A stretch of 64,000 bases of DNA, from positions 186,001 to 250,000 of the forward strand of contig NZ_AUHG01000011.1 of the NCBI RefSeq assembly GCF_000423065.1, in the 5' to 3' direction. The notes below the pieces were generated by a model that made no database searches, was not told the origin of the DNA, and saw only the letters and a list, made by a program, of their open reading frames with translations. This document shows, in pieces, positions 36,051 through 45,559 of this stretch (within the stretch, counting starts at the first letter, position 1; each line of letters starts with the position of its first letter). This DNA comes from Christiangramia echinicola DSM 19838 (GTDB taxonomy: Bacteria; Bacteroidota; Bacteroidia; Flavobacteriales; Flavobacteriaceae). The translations under genes were made by a program, and so were the position numbers.

Positions 36051-36443
36051 TTATAGTTTTCCTATATTCTCTGTTAGGGCGGTTATAAATTTCTTTAACG
36101 GGCCTTTGATCATCATGCTCATCATAGGGTTGAATTTTCCTTCAAAATCCATATTTACTTCACTTTGCTCAGCTCCTGCATCTGCAATGTGAGTATTTAG
36201 ATGAAATGGGAATTTATCTGAAGTTGAACCCAATACTACTAATTCTGGTTCTTTAGTCTCAGTTATTTGTAATCTAATTTCAGGCATTCCTTTTAATTGG
36301 AAAAGGAAGGTGTCTTCAGAAATTACTTCAAACTTCTCCTTGCTGCTTGGCATTATCTGTTCGTAGTTTTCAACATTGGTAAGAAACTGAAACATTTCCT
36401 GCTGACTTTTTCCTGCGGTTACCTTTGGACTTTCTAATTTCAT
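36051..36443 (-). CDS. SRPBCC-fold protein of unknown function
   Basis: 130 residues from the ATG at 36443 (MKLESPKVTAGKSQQEMFQF); a 12-residue longer frame starts inside pyrE. The alternating beta pattern and a long C-terminal helix (MSMMIKGPLKKFITALTENI) are those of START/SRPBCC ligand-binding proteins. Ligand unknown. It lies 2 bases after pyrE and is very probably co-transcribed with it. Confidence 0.8.
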   Translation of the reverse strand: MKLESPKVTAGKSQQEMFQFLTNVENYEQIMPSSKEKFEVISEDTFLFQLKGMPEIRLQITETKEPELVVLGSTSDKFPFHLNTHIADAGAEQSEVNMDFEGKFNPMMSMMIKGPLKKFITALTENIGKL

Positions 36444-36445
36444 GT

Positions 36446-37087
36446 TTATGATTTCCAGTTGGCAGGATCTTCTCTCCATTTACGGAGTACTACTGCCTCT
36501 TCTGTATTTATATAATTTTTATTCTGTGCTGTTTCTATAAGATTTTCATAATCACTCAAAGTGTGAAGTTCGATTTCGAGATTTTCGAAATTTTTCACAG
36601 AGGTGTCAAAACCATAGGTAAATATCGCGAACATCCCTTTTACATTTGCTCCGGCTTCTTTAAGAGCTTTTACGGCATTAAGGCTGCTATTTCCTGTGCT
36701 TATTAGATCTTCAATCACTACCACCGTCTGGCCTTCTTCCAGATTACCTTCAATCTGGTTTTGCCTTCCGTGGCCTTTAGGTTCTGGTCTCACATAGGCA
36801 AAAGGTAGGCTCAAGTATTCGGCTACTAACATTCCAATTCCTATGGCACCAGTTGCTACTGCTGCGATCACATCTGGTTTCCCATACTTCTCTTCAATCT
36901 GTCTCGCGAAATTCTCACGAACATAATTTCTGATCATAGGGTAAGACAAAATTATCCTGTTGTCGCAATATATTGGCGACTTCCAACCGCTAGCCCAGGT
37001 AAAGGGTTGTTGTGGTTCTAATTTTATTGCTTTAATTTGCAACAAAAGCTCAGCAGTCTTTTTAGCTGTTTCTTTATTCAAAATCAT
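36446..37087 (-). CDS. pyrE: Orotate phosphoribosyltransferase
   Basis: 213 residues. The PRPP-binding motif VVVIEDLISTGNSSLNAV lies at about 115-132; YVRPEPKGHGRQNQIEG contains the flexible-loop catalytic lysine. It makes orotidine 5'-phosphate in pyrimidine synthesis. Its start is only 8 bases from the start of the divergent NUDIX gene, so its promoter must lie within that gene's 5' end. Confidence 0.96.
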   Translation of the reverse strand: MILNKETAKKTAELLLQIKAIKLEPQQPFTWASGWKSPIYCDNRIILSYPMIRNYVRENFARQIEEKYGKPDVIAAVATGAIGIGMLVAEYLSLPFAYVRPEPKGHGRQNQIEGNLEEGQTVVVIEDLISTGNSSLNAVKALKEAGANVKGMFAIFTYGFDTSVKNFENLEIELHTLSDYENLIETAQNKNYINTEEAVVLRKWREDPANWKS

Positions 37088-37095
37088 AGCTGCAA

Positions 37096-37719
37096 ATGTA
37101 TAAAGTTTTTGTGAATGATATTCCCATAATTATCTCTACGCAGAAAGAAATTGGGGAAAAATATACTTCTTTTCCGTTAAAGACGGTACGTCTTAAAAAA
37201 GTGATCAGGAAAATCCTTAAAGGAAAATTAATGTATGTGAACCTCTATCATCCCGATGAGGCCAAACTTTTAAAATTCCTTTTGAAGAAAATGAAAGTGG
37301 TTACTGCAGCAGGGGGAATGGTTATAAATCCAGAAAAAGAGATTCTGTTCATCTATCGTAATAATCGTTGGGACTTACCAAAAGGAAAAACAGAAAAGAA
37401 CGAAAGTATTGAAGAATCTGCTATTAGAGAGGTGGAGGAGGAGACTGGTGTTCGCAATCTGGAGATCAAACGTTTTATAACCAGAACCTATCATGTATTC
37501 AAAAGAAAGGGTAAGCTTCGTCTAAAGGAAACCTACTGGTACGAAATGTACACGGAATTTGATGGAGAGCTAATTCCTGAGCAAAGTGAAGGAATTAAGA
37601 AAGCCAAATGGAAGAATTTTGAAAAAAGCCAGAAAGCTTTGAAAAAATCCTACGCCAATATTAAAATGTTATTTCCAGAAAAATACTTAGCGGGGAAGTC
37701 TGAAGATCGGGTAGCGTAA
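37096..37719 (+). CDS. NUDIX hydrolase
   Basis: 207 residues. The NUDIX box GKTEKNESIEESAIREVEEE followed by TGV is at about 96-118, complete with the REVEEE metal ligands. About 65 N-terminal residues form an extra, beta-rich domain of unknown role. Substrate unknown. The gene starts 8 bases from pyrE on the opposite strand, and its last 33 bases overlap the 3' end of the M14 peptidase gene on the opposite strand. Confidence 0.9.
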   Translation: MYKVFVNDIPIIISTQKEIGEKYTSFPLKTVRLKKVIRKILKGKLMYVNLYHPDEAKLLKFLLKKMKVVTAAGGMVINPEKEILFIYRNNRWDLPKGKTEKNESIEESAIREVEEETGVRNLEIKRFITRTYHVFKRKGKLRLKETYWYEMYTEFDGELIPEQSEGIKKAKWKNFEKSQKALKKSYANIKMLFPEKYLAGKSEDRVA

Positions 37720-39438
37720 ATGCGCCTTCTCGTAGTTGTCAGATCTTTTATGTAGCCAGTCCAACTGTGCATACCAGTCATTCCTGAAATCGGCATCCCT
37801 ACGTTTTATACTGTCAAATTTGCTTTTAAGATCTGGATCATTTTCCAGTAGTTCTTTGGCAATATCTTCGAATACATAAGGTGAAAAACCTTCTTTCTGC
37901 TGAAGAACGGTATCAAAGAAATTCCAGTTAAAGAATGAATCTACAGCTGATGGCTCAAGAGTCTCAATTAAATATCTTGCTCCATCCTGAAATGTAGTAA
38001 CCAAATAATCTCCTTTTCTGAATCTTATCGTTTCAATTGATTTAGATACTTGCGTGTTCTTATGAAGGTAGTGTCCCTCGTAAGCAGTTTCACTTGTTTC
38101 AAAATCTTCGATCCTGTATGCTTCAACATTAATTAAGGTGTCTCTCTCTAGAGCCTCCATTTTAATATTGTTCATTTTTAAACGGTCTATCACCTGCCAC
38201 CATCCCTGAGGAATGATATACGCCCTGGGGATTTCGATTTTCTCTGTTACCTTAAAATTGTCGTAATATTCGATCTCTCTGGTGAAAGGTTGGTCACGAT
38301 CGTATTTCAATCTTTCCTGCTCGGTTATTTCACTTTCTAAATTTTCACCTTCGAATCCTTTAAAATTTCTTTTGGTAGGTTTTTCTTTATCAACTTCAAA
38401 TTTTAAAGGATAACTGCGGTCAGTTAAATATTTCCTTCGGGCTTGATTTCGTAGATCTTTAATTATTAAAGTCTCGGCATCAGTGATTTTTATCATTGAT
38501 CTCATGAGTTCATAGGTTCCCATGACTCTTTTGTCGTATGGTTTTAGCATATGTGTTTCAACCATCATTCCTAATGTATTCCATAGGGTCGTATAACCTG
38601 TGGAATATCTGGGAGAGTCCATAAATTGGGTGAAACCTTTATCAGGAACTTCATTGAACACATTTACATAGGGCGTAATGTCCCAATCCTTTGTCTTTAG
38701 TGAATCTTCCAGGGCAGGCATCATCTTTTTCTGAAGGTAATCTCCGAGATTTCCTCCCAGTTTATCATGTTGAGTGAACAAATGAGTTAAGGAGTATTGA
38801 TAATCTGCACCATTGCTAACATGATTGTCTATAAAAACATCCGGATTCAGATAATGAAAAATTTCATAAAATGCCTGAGCATTTTTCGTGTCTGCTTTAA
38901 TGAAATCCCGATTGAGATCATAGTTGCGGGCATTACCTCTAAATCCATATTCTTCAGGTCCATTTTGGTTAGTTCTGGTTGTTGAATTTCGGTTCAGTGC
39001 TCCGCCAACATTATATATAGGAATTGTGGCAATAATCGTATTCTTTGGTGAAGCAATAGAATCGCCGGCCAAATCTCTAAAAAGCATCATCGTGGCATCA
39101 ATACCATCACTTTCTCCAGGATGAATACCATTATTAATTAGCATGATACTATTCGATTTTCTTACTTTCTCGAGATCCTGTTCTCCACTTTTGTTGTAAA
39201 TAATTAAATGAAGAGGCAGTCCACTGTCAGTTTCTCCAAATTCCTGAACAGTTATACTCGGGTATGCATCTGCCAGTTCGTTATAAAATTCAATGACTTC
39301 AACATAGGTGCCTGTTTCTGTACCGCCAGATTTTTCGAAACGTGTTTCGAAATCATATTCTGATGTAAGCGTATATTTTGAGAAATCACAGGACGTAAGG
39401 CTGATCAAAATCCCCAATACCAACCATAGTTTTTTCAT
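37687..39438 (-). CDS. M14-family zinc carboxypeptidase-like lipoprotein
   Basis: 583 residues: a lipoprotein signal (LTSC lipobox) and an N-terminal M14 domain with zinc ligands in NNGIHPGESDGIDA (about 104-117) and IDNHVSNGADYQ (about 203-214), plus RNYDLNRDFIKADT for substrate carboxylate binding. About 270 further residues form an uncharacterised C-terminal region. The lipid anchor suggests it trims peptides at the cell surface or in the periplasm. It converges on the NUDIX gene with a 33-base overlap. Confidence 0.9.
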   Translation of the reverse strand: MKKLWLVLGILISLTSCDFSKYTLTSEYDFETRFEKSGGTETGTYVEVIEFYNELADAYPSITVQEFGETDSGLPLHLIIYNKSGEQDLEKVRKSNSIMLINNGIHPGESDGIDATMMLFRDLAGDSIASPKNTIIATIPIYNVGGALNRNSTTRTNQNGPEEYGFRGNARNYDLNRDFIKADTKNAQAFYEIFHYLNPDVFIDNHVSNGADYQYSLTHLFTQHDKLGGNLGDYLQKKMMPALEDSLKTKDWDITPYVNVFNEVPDKGFTQFMDSPRYSTGYTTLWNTLGMMVETHMLKPYDKRVMGTYELMRSMIKITDAETLIIKDLRNQARRKYLTDRSYPLKFEVDKEKPTKRNFKGFEGENLESEITEQERLKYDRDQPFTREIEYYDNFKVTEKIEIPRAYIIPQGWWQVIDRLKMNNIKMEALERDTLINVEAYRIEDFETSETAYEGHYLHKNTQVSKSIETIRFRKGDYLVTTFQDGARYLIETLEPSAVDSFFNWNFFDTVLQQKEGFSPYVFEDIAKELLENDPDLKSKFDSIKRRDADFRNDWYAQLDWLHKRSDNYEKAHLRYPIFRLPR

Positions 39439-39688
39439 CTGGTGATGTTTATTTTAATTGTTGGTCAGATGAAATTCGCCAATTTAGATTATAAATAGAA
39501 TCATATTTCACTAAAGGCTCATTTCATAAATTTTCCTAAAAATCGAGCCGTAAACTTAATTAAAAAGTCACAGAACATCTAAAAAACAGTGATTTTCTAA
39601 TATTCTACTGGCTTGTTAAATTAAATCCAAACTCTCGAAGATTCTTTCTGCAAACAATTTTTCATCTTACTTTTAATAAAAAAGGGAC

Positions 39689-40981
39689 ATGAAAAAAGTA
39701 ATAAGGACGCTTGGTTTTATTGTAGCTGTATCATTTTCAATGAATTTGGCAGGCCAGGCAAATGAAAACTTAAGTGAAGAGAAAAAGAAAGAATTAGCGC
39801 AATCTGGACCAGATTATGTTGAAACTGCAATTGGTGAAATTGAATTGCCGGCGCCTTTTACAACTGAATCTGTTAGCAAAGAAAGTAAAATTATTCCCTG
39901 GCCTGAGGGACAAATGCCGGAAGCTCCTGATGGTTTTAAGGTGACTAAATTCGCGGGTGATCTGGAGCATCCTCGTTGGACTTACGTCGCGCCAAATAAT
40001 GACATTTTTGTTGTGGAATCTAATGATGCTAAGAAAAGTGCCAATAAGATCACCATGTTTAGAGATAAAGATCAGGATGGTGTGCCAGACGAGCGATATA
40101 ATTTTCTAAAAAACCTGAACCAGCCTTTCGGAATGTTGGTACTGGGAGATTATTTTTATGTTGCCAATGTTGACGCATTACTTAGATTTCCGTATAAAGC
40201 TGGCCAGAATACTATAGAAGGTGAACCTGAAAAGGTGATGGATCTGCCAGCTGGTGGATATAATCATCACTGGACTAGAAATATCATTGCAGGGCCAAAT
40301 AATGATAAAATTTACATTACAGTAGGAAGCTCCAGTAATGTAGGTGAACACGGAATGGAAAAAGAGGAGCGAAGGGCGAATATTATTGAAATTAATCCTG
40401 ATGGTACCGGAGAGAAAATATATGCTGCCGGACTTAGAAACCCTGTTGGGATAGACTGGAATCCTGTAACCGGTGAATTATGGACTGCAGTTAATGAAAG
40501 AGATAAAATAGGCAATAATCTCGTGCCAGATTATGTGACTAGCGTCAAGGAAGATGGCTGGTATGGTTGGCCATATTCTTATTTCGGAGATATCAAAGAT
40601 CCAAGGTGGGCTTCAAACCCTCATGAGGAGATGGTTAATAAGTCTATAATTCCAGATGTTCCTGTTGGAGCTCATACGGCTTCATTAGGCTTGACTTTTT
40701 ATACAGAACAATCCTTTCCTGAAAAATACCATAATGGAGCTTTCGTTGGGCAACATGGATCATGGAACAGGGCTGAATTTGCAGGATACAAAGTATTGTT
40801 CATACCTTTCGACGAAAATGGAAACCCACAGCAGCCGGAAGACTTTCTAACTGGATTCATTGCAGATGATGATTCAAGTCAGGTTTATGGTAGACCGGTA
40901 GGTGTCACAACTTTGCCAGACGGTTCACTTTTAGTGAACGATGATGACGGAAATGTGATCTGGAGGGTTTCAGCTGAATAG
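39689..40981 (+). CDS. PQQ-dependent sugar (sorbosone-type) dehydrogenase, periplasmic
   Basis: 430 residues with a signal peptide. The six-bladed propeller of the glucose/sorbosone dehydrogenase family is recognisable from GDLEHPRWTYVAPNNDIFVV, YNHHWTRNIIAGPNNDKIYI, AGLRNPVGIDWNPVTGELWT and GQHGSWNRAEFAGYKV. Such enzymes oxidise sugars using PQQ and calcium in the periplasm. A TonB receptor gene starts 6 bases after the stop on the same strand, indicating one operon and a linked function. No PQQ synthesis genes occur in the window. Confidence 0.88.
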   Translation: MKKVIRTLGFIVAVSFSMNLAGQANENLSEEKKKELAQSGPDYVETAIGEIELPAPFTTESVSKESKIIPWPEGQMPEAPDGFKVTKFAGDLEHPRWTYVAPNNDIFVVESNDAKKSANKITMFRDKDQDGVPDERYNFLKNLNQPFGMLVLGDYFYVANVDALLRFPYKAGQNTIEGEPEKVMDLPAGGYNHHWTRNIIAGPNNDKIYITVGSSSNVGEHGMEKEERRANIIEINPDGTGEKIYAAGLRNPVGIDWNPVTGELWTAVNERDKIGNNLVPDYVTSVKEDGWYGWPYSYFGDIKDPRWASNPHEEMVNKSIIPDVPVGAHTASLGLTFYTEQSFPEKYHNGAFVGQHGSWNRAEFAGYKVLFIPFDENGNPQQPEDFLTGFIADDDSSQVYGRPVGVTTLPDGSLLVNDDDGNVIWRVSAE

Positions 40982-40987
40982 ATCAAT

Positions 40988-43276
40988 TTGAAGAAAATTA
41001 TATTATTTCTTTTCGTAATTGTAACTATTACGAAATCAATCGCACAGGAATTTAGCGGAAGGGTACTGGATAGTAAATCAGGTGTACCTTTAAAGGGTGT
41101 CGAGATCAAAGATCTCAATTCTGGAGAAGCAATTAAGACCAATAAGAATGGGAATTTTACATTTATATCTGTAGCATTTCCCCTGGAACTTGAATTTTGT
41201 AAAACTGGTTTTCTCTGTTCTTTTTTGACTGTTGAGGAGAATCAGGTAGATATGAAAGTATATCTTCAAAAGGATATAGATCAGCTTTCTGAAGTTATTG
41301 TTAGAAGTTCTAATATTCCACAGGAAATCAGGAAGATTCCGGCTTCAGTAAGTCTTATTTCTGATAATGATCTTCAACGAACAGATAATTTTAATCTGGT
41401 CCAGAATTTCAATTATGTACCAGGTGTTTTTGTTGGTCAGGGTGCACTGAATACAAATAAGATCAATATCCGTGGAATTGGCTCCAGAGCCCAATACAGT
41501 ACAAACAGGATCAAGGCTTATATAAATGGAATTCCGCTTACCACTGCTGAGGGTGAATTAACCCTGGATGATTTTGATCCAGAATATCTGGATAGAATTG
41601 AAATTTTTAAGGGCCCGGTTTCCTCCGCTTTTGGTGCAGGACTGGGAGGAGCCATTGGTTTATTTACAGATAAGCAAAGGCCGGAAGGTAGTTCTATCAA
41701 AGCCGGATTCAATTATGGTAGTTTTAATTCTAAAAAGATTAAAGCAAATTTCAACTATGTAAAAGATAGTCTTGATCTTTCATTTTATTATAATCAGATT
41801 GACAGTGACGGATATCGACAAAATGGAGAATATGACAGGATCTCTTTGCTCGGTTCTGCTGGTTTATTAAACAAGAGCGGGAATTACTGGAATTTCTTTT
41901 TTTCTTTTACCAATCTGAAAGCTTATATCCCGAGTTCACTAAATGAAGATGATCTTAAAACTGATCCTGAGAAAGCTGCTTTTACATGGAATGAGGCGGC
42001 GGGTTATGAATCTTACGATAAAAATATCTTCGGAATTTCCTACGAACATAACTTTTCAACTGATCTAAAAAATCAAACCTCGGTATTTTATAATTCCAGA
42101 GATGGTTATGAGCCAAGACCCTTCAATATTCTGGATGAGAATCGTAAAAGTTTTGGTGCCAGAGCAAAATTCAATTATCAAACCTCAATTTTCAACAAAA
42201 TTTCAGAGTTAAGTTTTGGTGCGGAAACCATGCTCGAATTTTATGAAACAGGAACTTTTGAGAATTTATATGAAGAAAGTGCAGCAAGAAGAAGTGTCCA
42301 GGGGGATCGCCTGAGTCTGAATGAGCAGAACAGAAATTATATTAATTTATTTGCACAGTTGAATGCCGAAATAACTTCAAAATTATTACTGGAGGCGGGA
42401 TTCAATTTTAATAGTACAGCTTATGATCTGCAAGATAAATTTGTTCAGGGCGACGTAGACCAGTCCGGAGATTATAGATTTGACCCTGTTTTATCACCAA
42501 GACTTGGATTAAGTTTTGAGGCTTTTCCGGGAAAGAATATTTATGCTTCGGCAAGTCATGGGTTTTCCACGCCTACGGTAGCCGAAACTTTAACTCCAGA
42601 AGGCCTCATCAATACAGATCTTCAAACCGAAACCGGCTGGAATTATGAAATTGGTTTTAAAGGGAATTGGTTAAGTAATAAACTTTATACGGAAGTAAAT
42701 CTGTATTCAATTCAGATCAGAAATTTACTCGTAGCAAGAAGAGTAGGGCAGGATCAATATGTTGGAGTGAATGCTGGGAAAGCCGATCATAATGGAATTG
42801 AATTCTCTTCAGCTTATCAGACATATTTAAATGATGAATTTCAATTAAGATTATTTCTCAACTCAAATTTCAACTTTTTCAAGTTTGACAAATTTGTAGA
42901 CCTGGGAGAAAATTATTCTGGAAATACTATTCCTGGAGTCCCAGAATATATGATCTCTCCAGGAGTAGAAACGATTTTTAAAAATTTGACTGCTAACGTC
43001 AATTTCCAGGCCTTCGGTGAAATGGCACTAAATGATGGTAATACTGGCTATACAGATCCTTATGAGTTGCTTAATCTGAAACTTAATTATAATTGGTCAT
43101 TAAATCAGAATCTCAGGCTTCAATTTAATTTCGGGATAAATAATATTCTGGATGAAGAGTATGCGGCTAGTATAGTTCCTAATGCAGTTGGATTTGGAGG
43201 CTCAGCGCCACGTTATTATTACCCGGGAAATCCAAGGAATTTTTATACCGGAGTGATTTTTGATTTTGATTTTTAG
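40988..43276 (+). CDS. TonB-dependent outer-membrane receptor (candidate PQQ uptake receptor)
   Basis: 762 residues. Translation must begin at the TTG at 40988: an in-frame stop lies 9 bases upstream and only this start gives a complete signal peptide (KKIILFLFVIVTITKSIAQ). A carboxypeptidase-regulatory-like domain (about 22-100) precedes the plug (RKIPASVSLISDNDLQ, INIRGIGSRAQYSTNRIKAY, RIEIFKGPVSSAFG) and a 22-strand-type barrel ending in aromatic FDFDF. The cargo is inferred only from the adjacent PQQ enzyme; iron or sugar complexes are alternatives. Confidence 0.9.
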   Translation: MKKIILFLFVIVTITKSIAQEFSGRVLDSKSGVPLKGVEIKDLNSGEAIKTNKNGNFTFISVAFPLELEFCKTGFLCSFLTVEENQVDMKVYLQKDIDQLSEVIVRSSNIPQEIRKIPASVSLISDNDLQRTDNFNLVQNFNYVPGVFVGQGALNTNKINIRGIGSRAQYSTNRIKAYINGIPLTTAEGELTLDDFDPEYLDRIEIFKGPVSSAFGAGLGGAIGLFTDKQRPEGSSIKAGFNYGSFNSKKIKANFNYVKDSLDLSFYYNQIDSDGYRQNGEYDRISLLGSAGLLNKSGNYWNFFFSFTNLKAYIPSSLNEDDLKTDPEKAAFTWNEAAGYESYDKNIFGISYEHNFSTDLKNQTSVFYNSRDGYEPRPFNILDENRKSFGARAKFNYQTSIFNKISELSFGAETMLEFYETGTFENLYEESAARRSVQGDRLSLNEQNRNYINLFAQLNAEITSKLLLEAGFNFNSTAYDLQDKFVQGDVDQSGDYRFDPVLSPRLGLSFEAFPGKNIYASASHGFSTPTVAETLTPEGLINTDLQTETGWNYEIGFKGNWLSNKLYTEVNLYSIQIRNLLVARRVGQDQYVGVNAGKADHNGIEFSSAYQTYLNDEFQLRLFLNSNFNFFKFDKFVDLGENYSGNTIPGVPEYMISPGVETIFKNLTANVNFQAFGEMALNDGNTGYTDPYELLNLKLNYNWSLNQNLRLQFNFGINNILDEEYAASIVPNAVGFGGSAPRYYYPGNPRNFYTGVIFDFDF

Positions 43277-43279
43277 AGA

Positions 43280-43341
43280 CGTCATCCTGAACTTGTTTCA
43301 GGATCTAAACTTTGAGATTCCTCACTTTGTTCGGAATGACA
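43280..43341 (+). repeat. Palindromic intergenic repeat, copy A
   Basis: Starts CGTCATCCTGAACTTGT and ends GGAATGAC. The first half folds as TCCTGAA/TTCAGGA with a 5-base loop, the second as ATTCC/GGAAT. Shares its layout with copies at 47474, 49366 and (inverted) 53133. It fills the gap between the TonB receptor and coaD and may act as a bidirectional terminator. Confidence 0.75.
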
Positions 43342-43350
43342 TTTTTAAGA

Positions 43351-43806
43351 TTACTTTTTCCTAACCACATCAGGTACCATAAACTCATAATTTCCGCTGT
43401 GATGCATAACATCTCTAACTACAGTTGAAGAGATATGAGCCTTGCCCGAACTAGACAGGAGAAATACACTATCAATTCCAGACATTTTATAATTCGTCTG
43501 GCCAATAGCTTTTTCGAATTCCAGATCCTGCCCGTTCCTTAACCCACGCAGAATGAAACCGGCCTTCTTAGATTTACAAAAATCAACCGTTAGTCCTTTG
43601 TAGGTTTCAACCTTTATTTTTGGTTCATTCTTATAAGTTTCTTGCAAAAAATGAAGACGGTCTTCAAGACTGAACATATATTTCTTACTGGAATTAGTTC
43701 CAATAGCCAGAATGATCTCATCAAATAAAGGGAGAGCACGGTCAATAATATCTGTATGTCCTAAAGTAAGAGGATCGAATGATCCGGGAAAAACTGCTTT
43801 TTTCAT
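43351..43806 (-). CDS. coaD: Phosphopantetheine adenylyltransferase
   Basis: 151 residues. The nucleotidyltransferase signature FPGSFDPLTLGHTDIIDRAL (TxGH at about 15-18) and the C-terminal KAHISSTVVRDVMHHSGNYE (ISSTxVR) are present. It makes dephospho-CoA in coenzyme A synthesis. It follows ddl by 47 bases on the same strand. Confidence 0.96.
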   Translation of the reverse strand: MKKAVFPGSFDPLTLGHTDIIDRALPLFDEIILAIGTNSSKKYMFSLEDRLHFLQETYKNEPKIKVETYKGLTVDFCKSKKAGFILRGLRNGQDLEFEKAIGQTNYKMSGIDSVFLLSSSGKAHISSTVVRDVMHHSGNYEFMVPDVVRKK

Positions 43807-43853
43807 CAGGCGGTTTTTGATAGGTTATGAATGGAAAAGATAATCAGAAATTA

Positions 43854-44834
43854 TCACTTTTGGTTTAGAGCGGCTTCGATAGCACTGCCAAAAAGATCTT
43901 TCAGGCTTATTCCTGCCTTTTTTGCCTGTTGAGGTAAAATACTCGCCTGGCTTATTCCGGGGTTCGTATTCATCTCAATAAAGTGAGGTTCGCCTTCATG
44001 GAAAATAAATTCAGACCTCGAAAAACCTTTCATTTTTAATTTCTTGTAGATCATAACCGCAATATCCTGAACCTTTTGAGTGTCTTCCTCAGAAATTCTA
44101 GCCGGGGTGATCTCCTGGGATTTCCCAAGATACTTTGCAGCGTAGTCGAAGAATTCACCTTCAGGAACGATCTCTGTAACCGGTAGCGCAATGATCTCAC
44201 CTTTATAAGTGATAACACCTACCGAAACTTCAGTTCCATCGAGGAAAGATTCAACAATAGCTTCATTATCTTCTGTAAAGGCAGTTTTTGCCGCATCTTC
44301 GATCTCGTCTTCCGTCTTCACTTTAGTAACTCCAAAACTGCTTCCGGCTCGATTAGCCTTTATAAAACAAGGTAGGCCAACTTTTTCAACAATTTCAGCA
44401 GTATTAATTTCTTCGTCCTTATTTAAAAAGTAATTGGTCGCTGCCTTAACTCCATAAGGTTTCAGTACACTTATAAGATCTCTTTTATTAAAAGTTAAAG
44501 CAGACTGGTAGTAATCACAGCTGGTTTGTGGAATTCCAATTAATTCAAGATAAGCCTGAAGTAGTCCGTTCTCGCCTGGAGTTCCGTGGATAGTATTAAA
44601 GACACAGTCAAATTTTATGACCTTGTCATTCATCTTCACCGTAAAATTGCTCTTATTAATAGGATAAGGAGTGTCATCTTCTGCCACTACGAACCATTCT
44701 CCTTTTAAAATATGAACGCGGTAGGGTTCATAAAGATCGCGGTTGAGGTGTTTATAAACAATATTTCCGCTGTTGATGGAAATGCGATATTCGCTGGAAT
44801 ATCCGCCCATTGCAATGGCAATTTTTTTCTTCAT
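43854..44834 (-). CDS. ddl: D-alanine--D-alanine ligase
   Basis: 326 residues from the ATG at 44834 (MKKKIAIAMGGYSSEYRISI); the longer frame begins at a TTG. ATP-grasp features: NTIHGTPGENGLLQAYLEL, PCFIKANRAGSSFGVTKVK and the C-terminal FIEMNTNPGISQASILPQQA with the Glu/Asn metal ligands. It makes D-Ala-D-Ala for peptidoglycan. It is divergent from the PASTA protein gene. Confidence 0.96.
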   Translation of the reverse strand: MKKKIAIAMGGYSSEYRISINSGNIVYKHLNRDLYEPYRVHILKGEWFVVAEDDTPYPINKSNFTVKMNDKVIKFDCVFNTIHGTPGENGLLQAYLELIGIPQTSCDYYQSALTFNKRDLISVLKPYGVKAATNYFLNKDEEINTAEIVEKVGLPCFIKANRAGSSFGVTKVKTEDEIEDAAKTAFTEDNEAIVESFLDGTEVSVGVITYKGEIIALPVTEIVPEGEFFDYAAKYLGKSQEITPARISEEDTQKVQDIAVMIYKKLKMKGFSRSEFIFHEGEPHFIEMNTNPGISQASILPQQAKKAGISLKDLFGSAIEAALNQK

Positions 44835-44910
44835 ATTCAATATATCCGGTTAGATGTCGTTAAACAAAAATATCACTTAAAAGGGCAGTCACCAAAACCA
44901 AAGGGTTTTA

Positions 44911-44918
44911 TATCTTTG
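44911..44918 (+). promoter_or_regulatory. Predicted -7 element before the PASTA gene
   Basis: An exact TATCTTTG match to the Bacteroidota -7 consensus, 17 bases before the ATG. No TTTG is found at the expected -33 distance, so the prediction rests on one box. Confidence 0.45.
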
Positions 44919-44935
44919 CCCATTATCTAAAAACT

Positions 44936-45559
44936 ATGGGATTATTTCGATTTATATTCAGCAAGACTTTTTTAATTCAATTGGTGCTTGCCGGTATTGT
45001 AATAGTGGTGCTTGCATTTCTAACGATGCAATGGCTTGATTATTCTACCAATCAGGACCAGAGAATTGAAGTGCCAGACCTGGCTAAGATGAATCTGGAT
45101 AATGTGGAAGAGAGGCTGAACGAGATGGATCTGGATTTTGAGATCCTCGATTCTGCTAATTTCAATCCCGATTTTCCAAGGTATTCTGTGATAGATCAGG
45201 TGCCTGCTCCGGGTAAATTTGTAAAAGAAGATCGAAAGATCTACCTAACGCTTAATCCTTCAGGATATAGAAAGATTGAAGTTCCGAATAACCTTATTAG
45301 AAAGACAAGAAGGCAGGTGGAGCCGACTTTAAGATCTCTTGGATTCGAAATTGGAGAAATAAGTTATAAGCCAGATATTGCTGAAGATGCAGTTCTTGAA
45401 CTTAGACACAAAGGAAAGCTGGTAGAGCCGGGGGAGAAGCTAATGAAAACTTCTAAAATAGACCTTGTTCTTGGGGATGGCAGCGGAAGATATAGAAATA
45501 CAGAAGAAGATAGTCTTGATATAGAAGACGAAAACGAAAGCGAAGTAGATGAGTTCTAA
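44936..45559 (+). CDS. PASTA-domain membrane protein
   Basis: 207 residues: a membrane segment at about 9-31, then two PASTA domains (IEVPDLAKMNLDNVEERLNE at about 42-61; KIEVPNNLIRKTRRQVEPTL at about 113) and an acidic tail. PASTA domains bind peptidoglycan or beta-lactam-like structures. No kinase domain is attached, unlike in Gram-positive bacteria. It overlaps the rluD start by 11 bases. Confidence 0.88.
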   Translation: MGLFRFIFSKTFLIQLVLAGIVIVVLAFLTMQWLDYSTNQDQRIEVPDLAKMNLDNVEERLNEMDLDFEILDSANFNPDFPRYSVIDQVPAPGKFVKEDRKIYLTLNPSGYRKIEVPNNLIRKTRRQVEPTLRSLGFEIGEISYKPDIAEDAVLELRHKGKLVEPGEKLMKTSKIDLVLGDGSGRYRNTEEDSLDIEDENESEVDEF

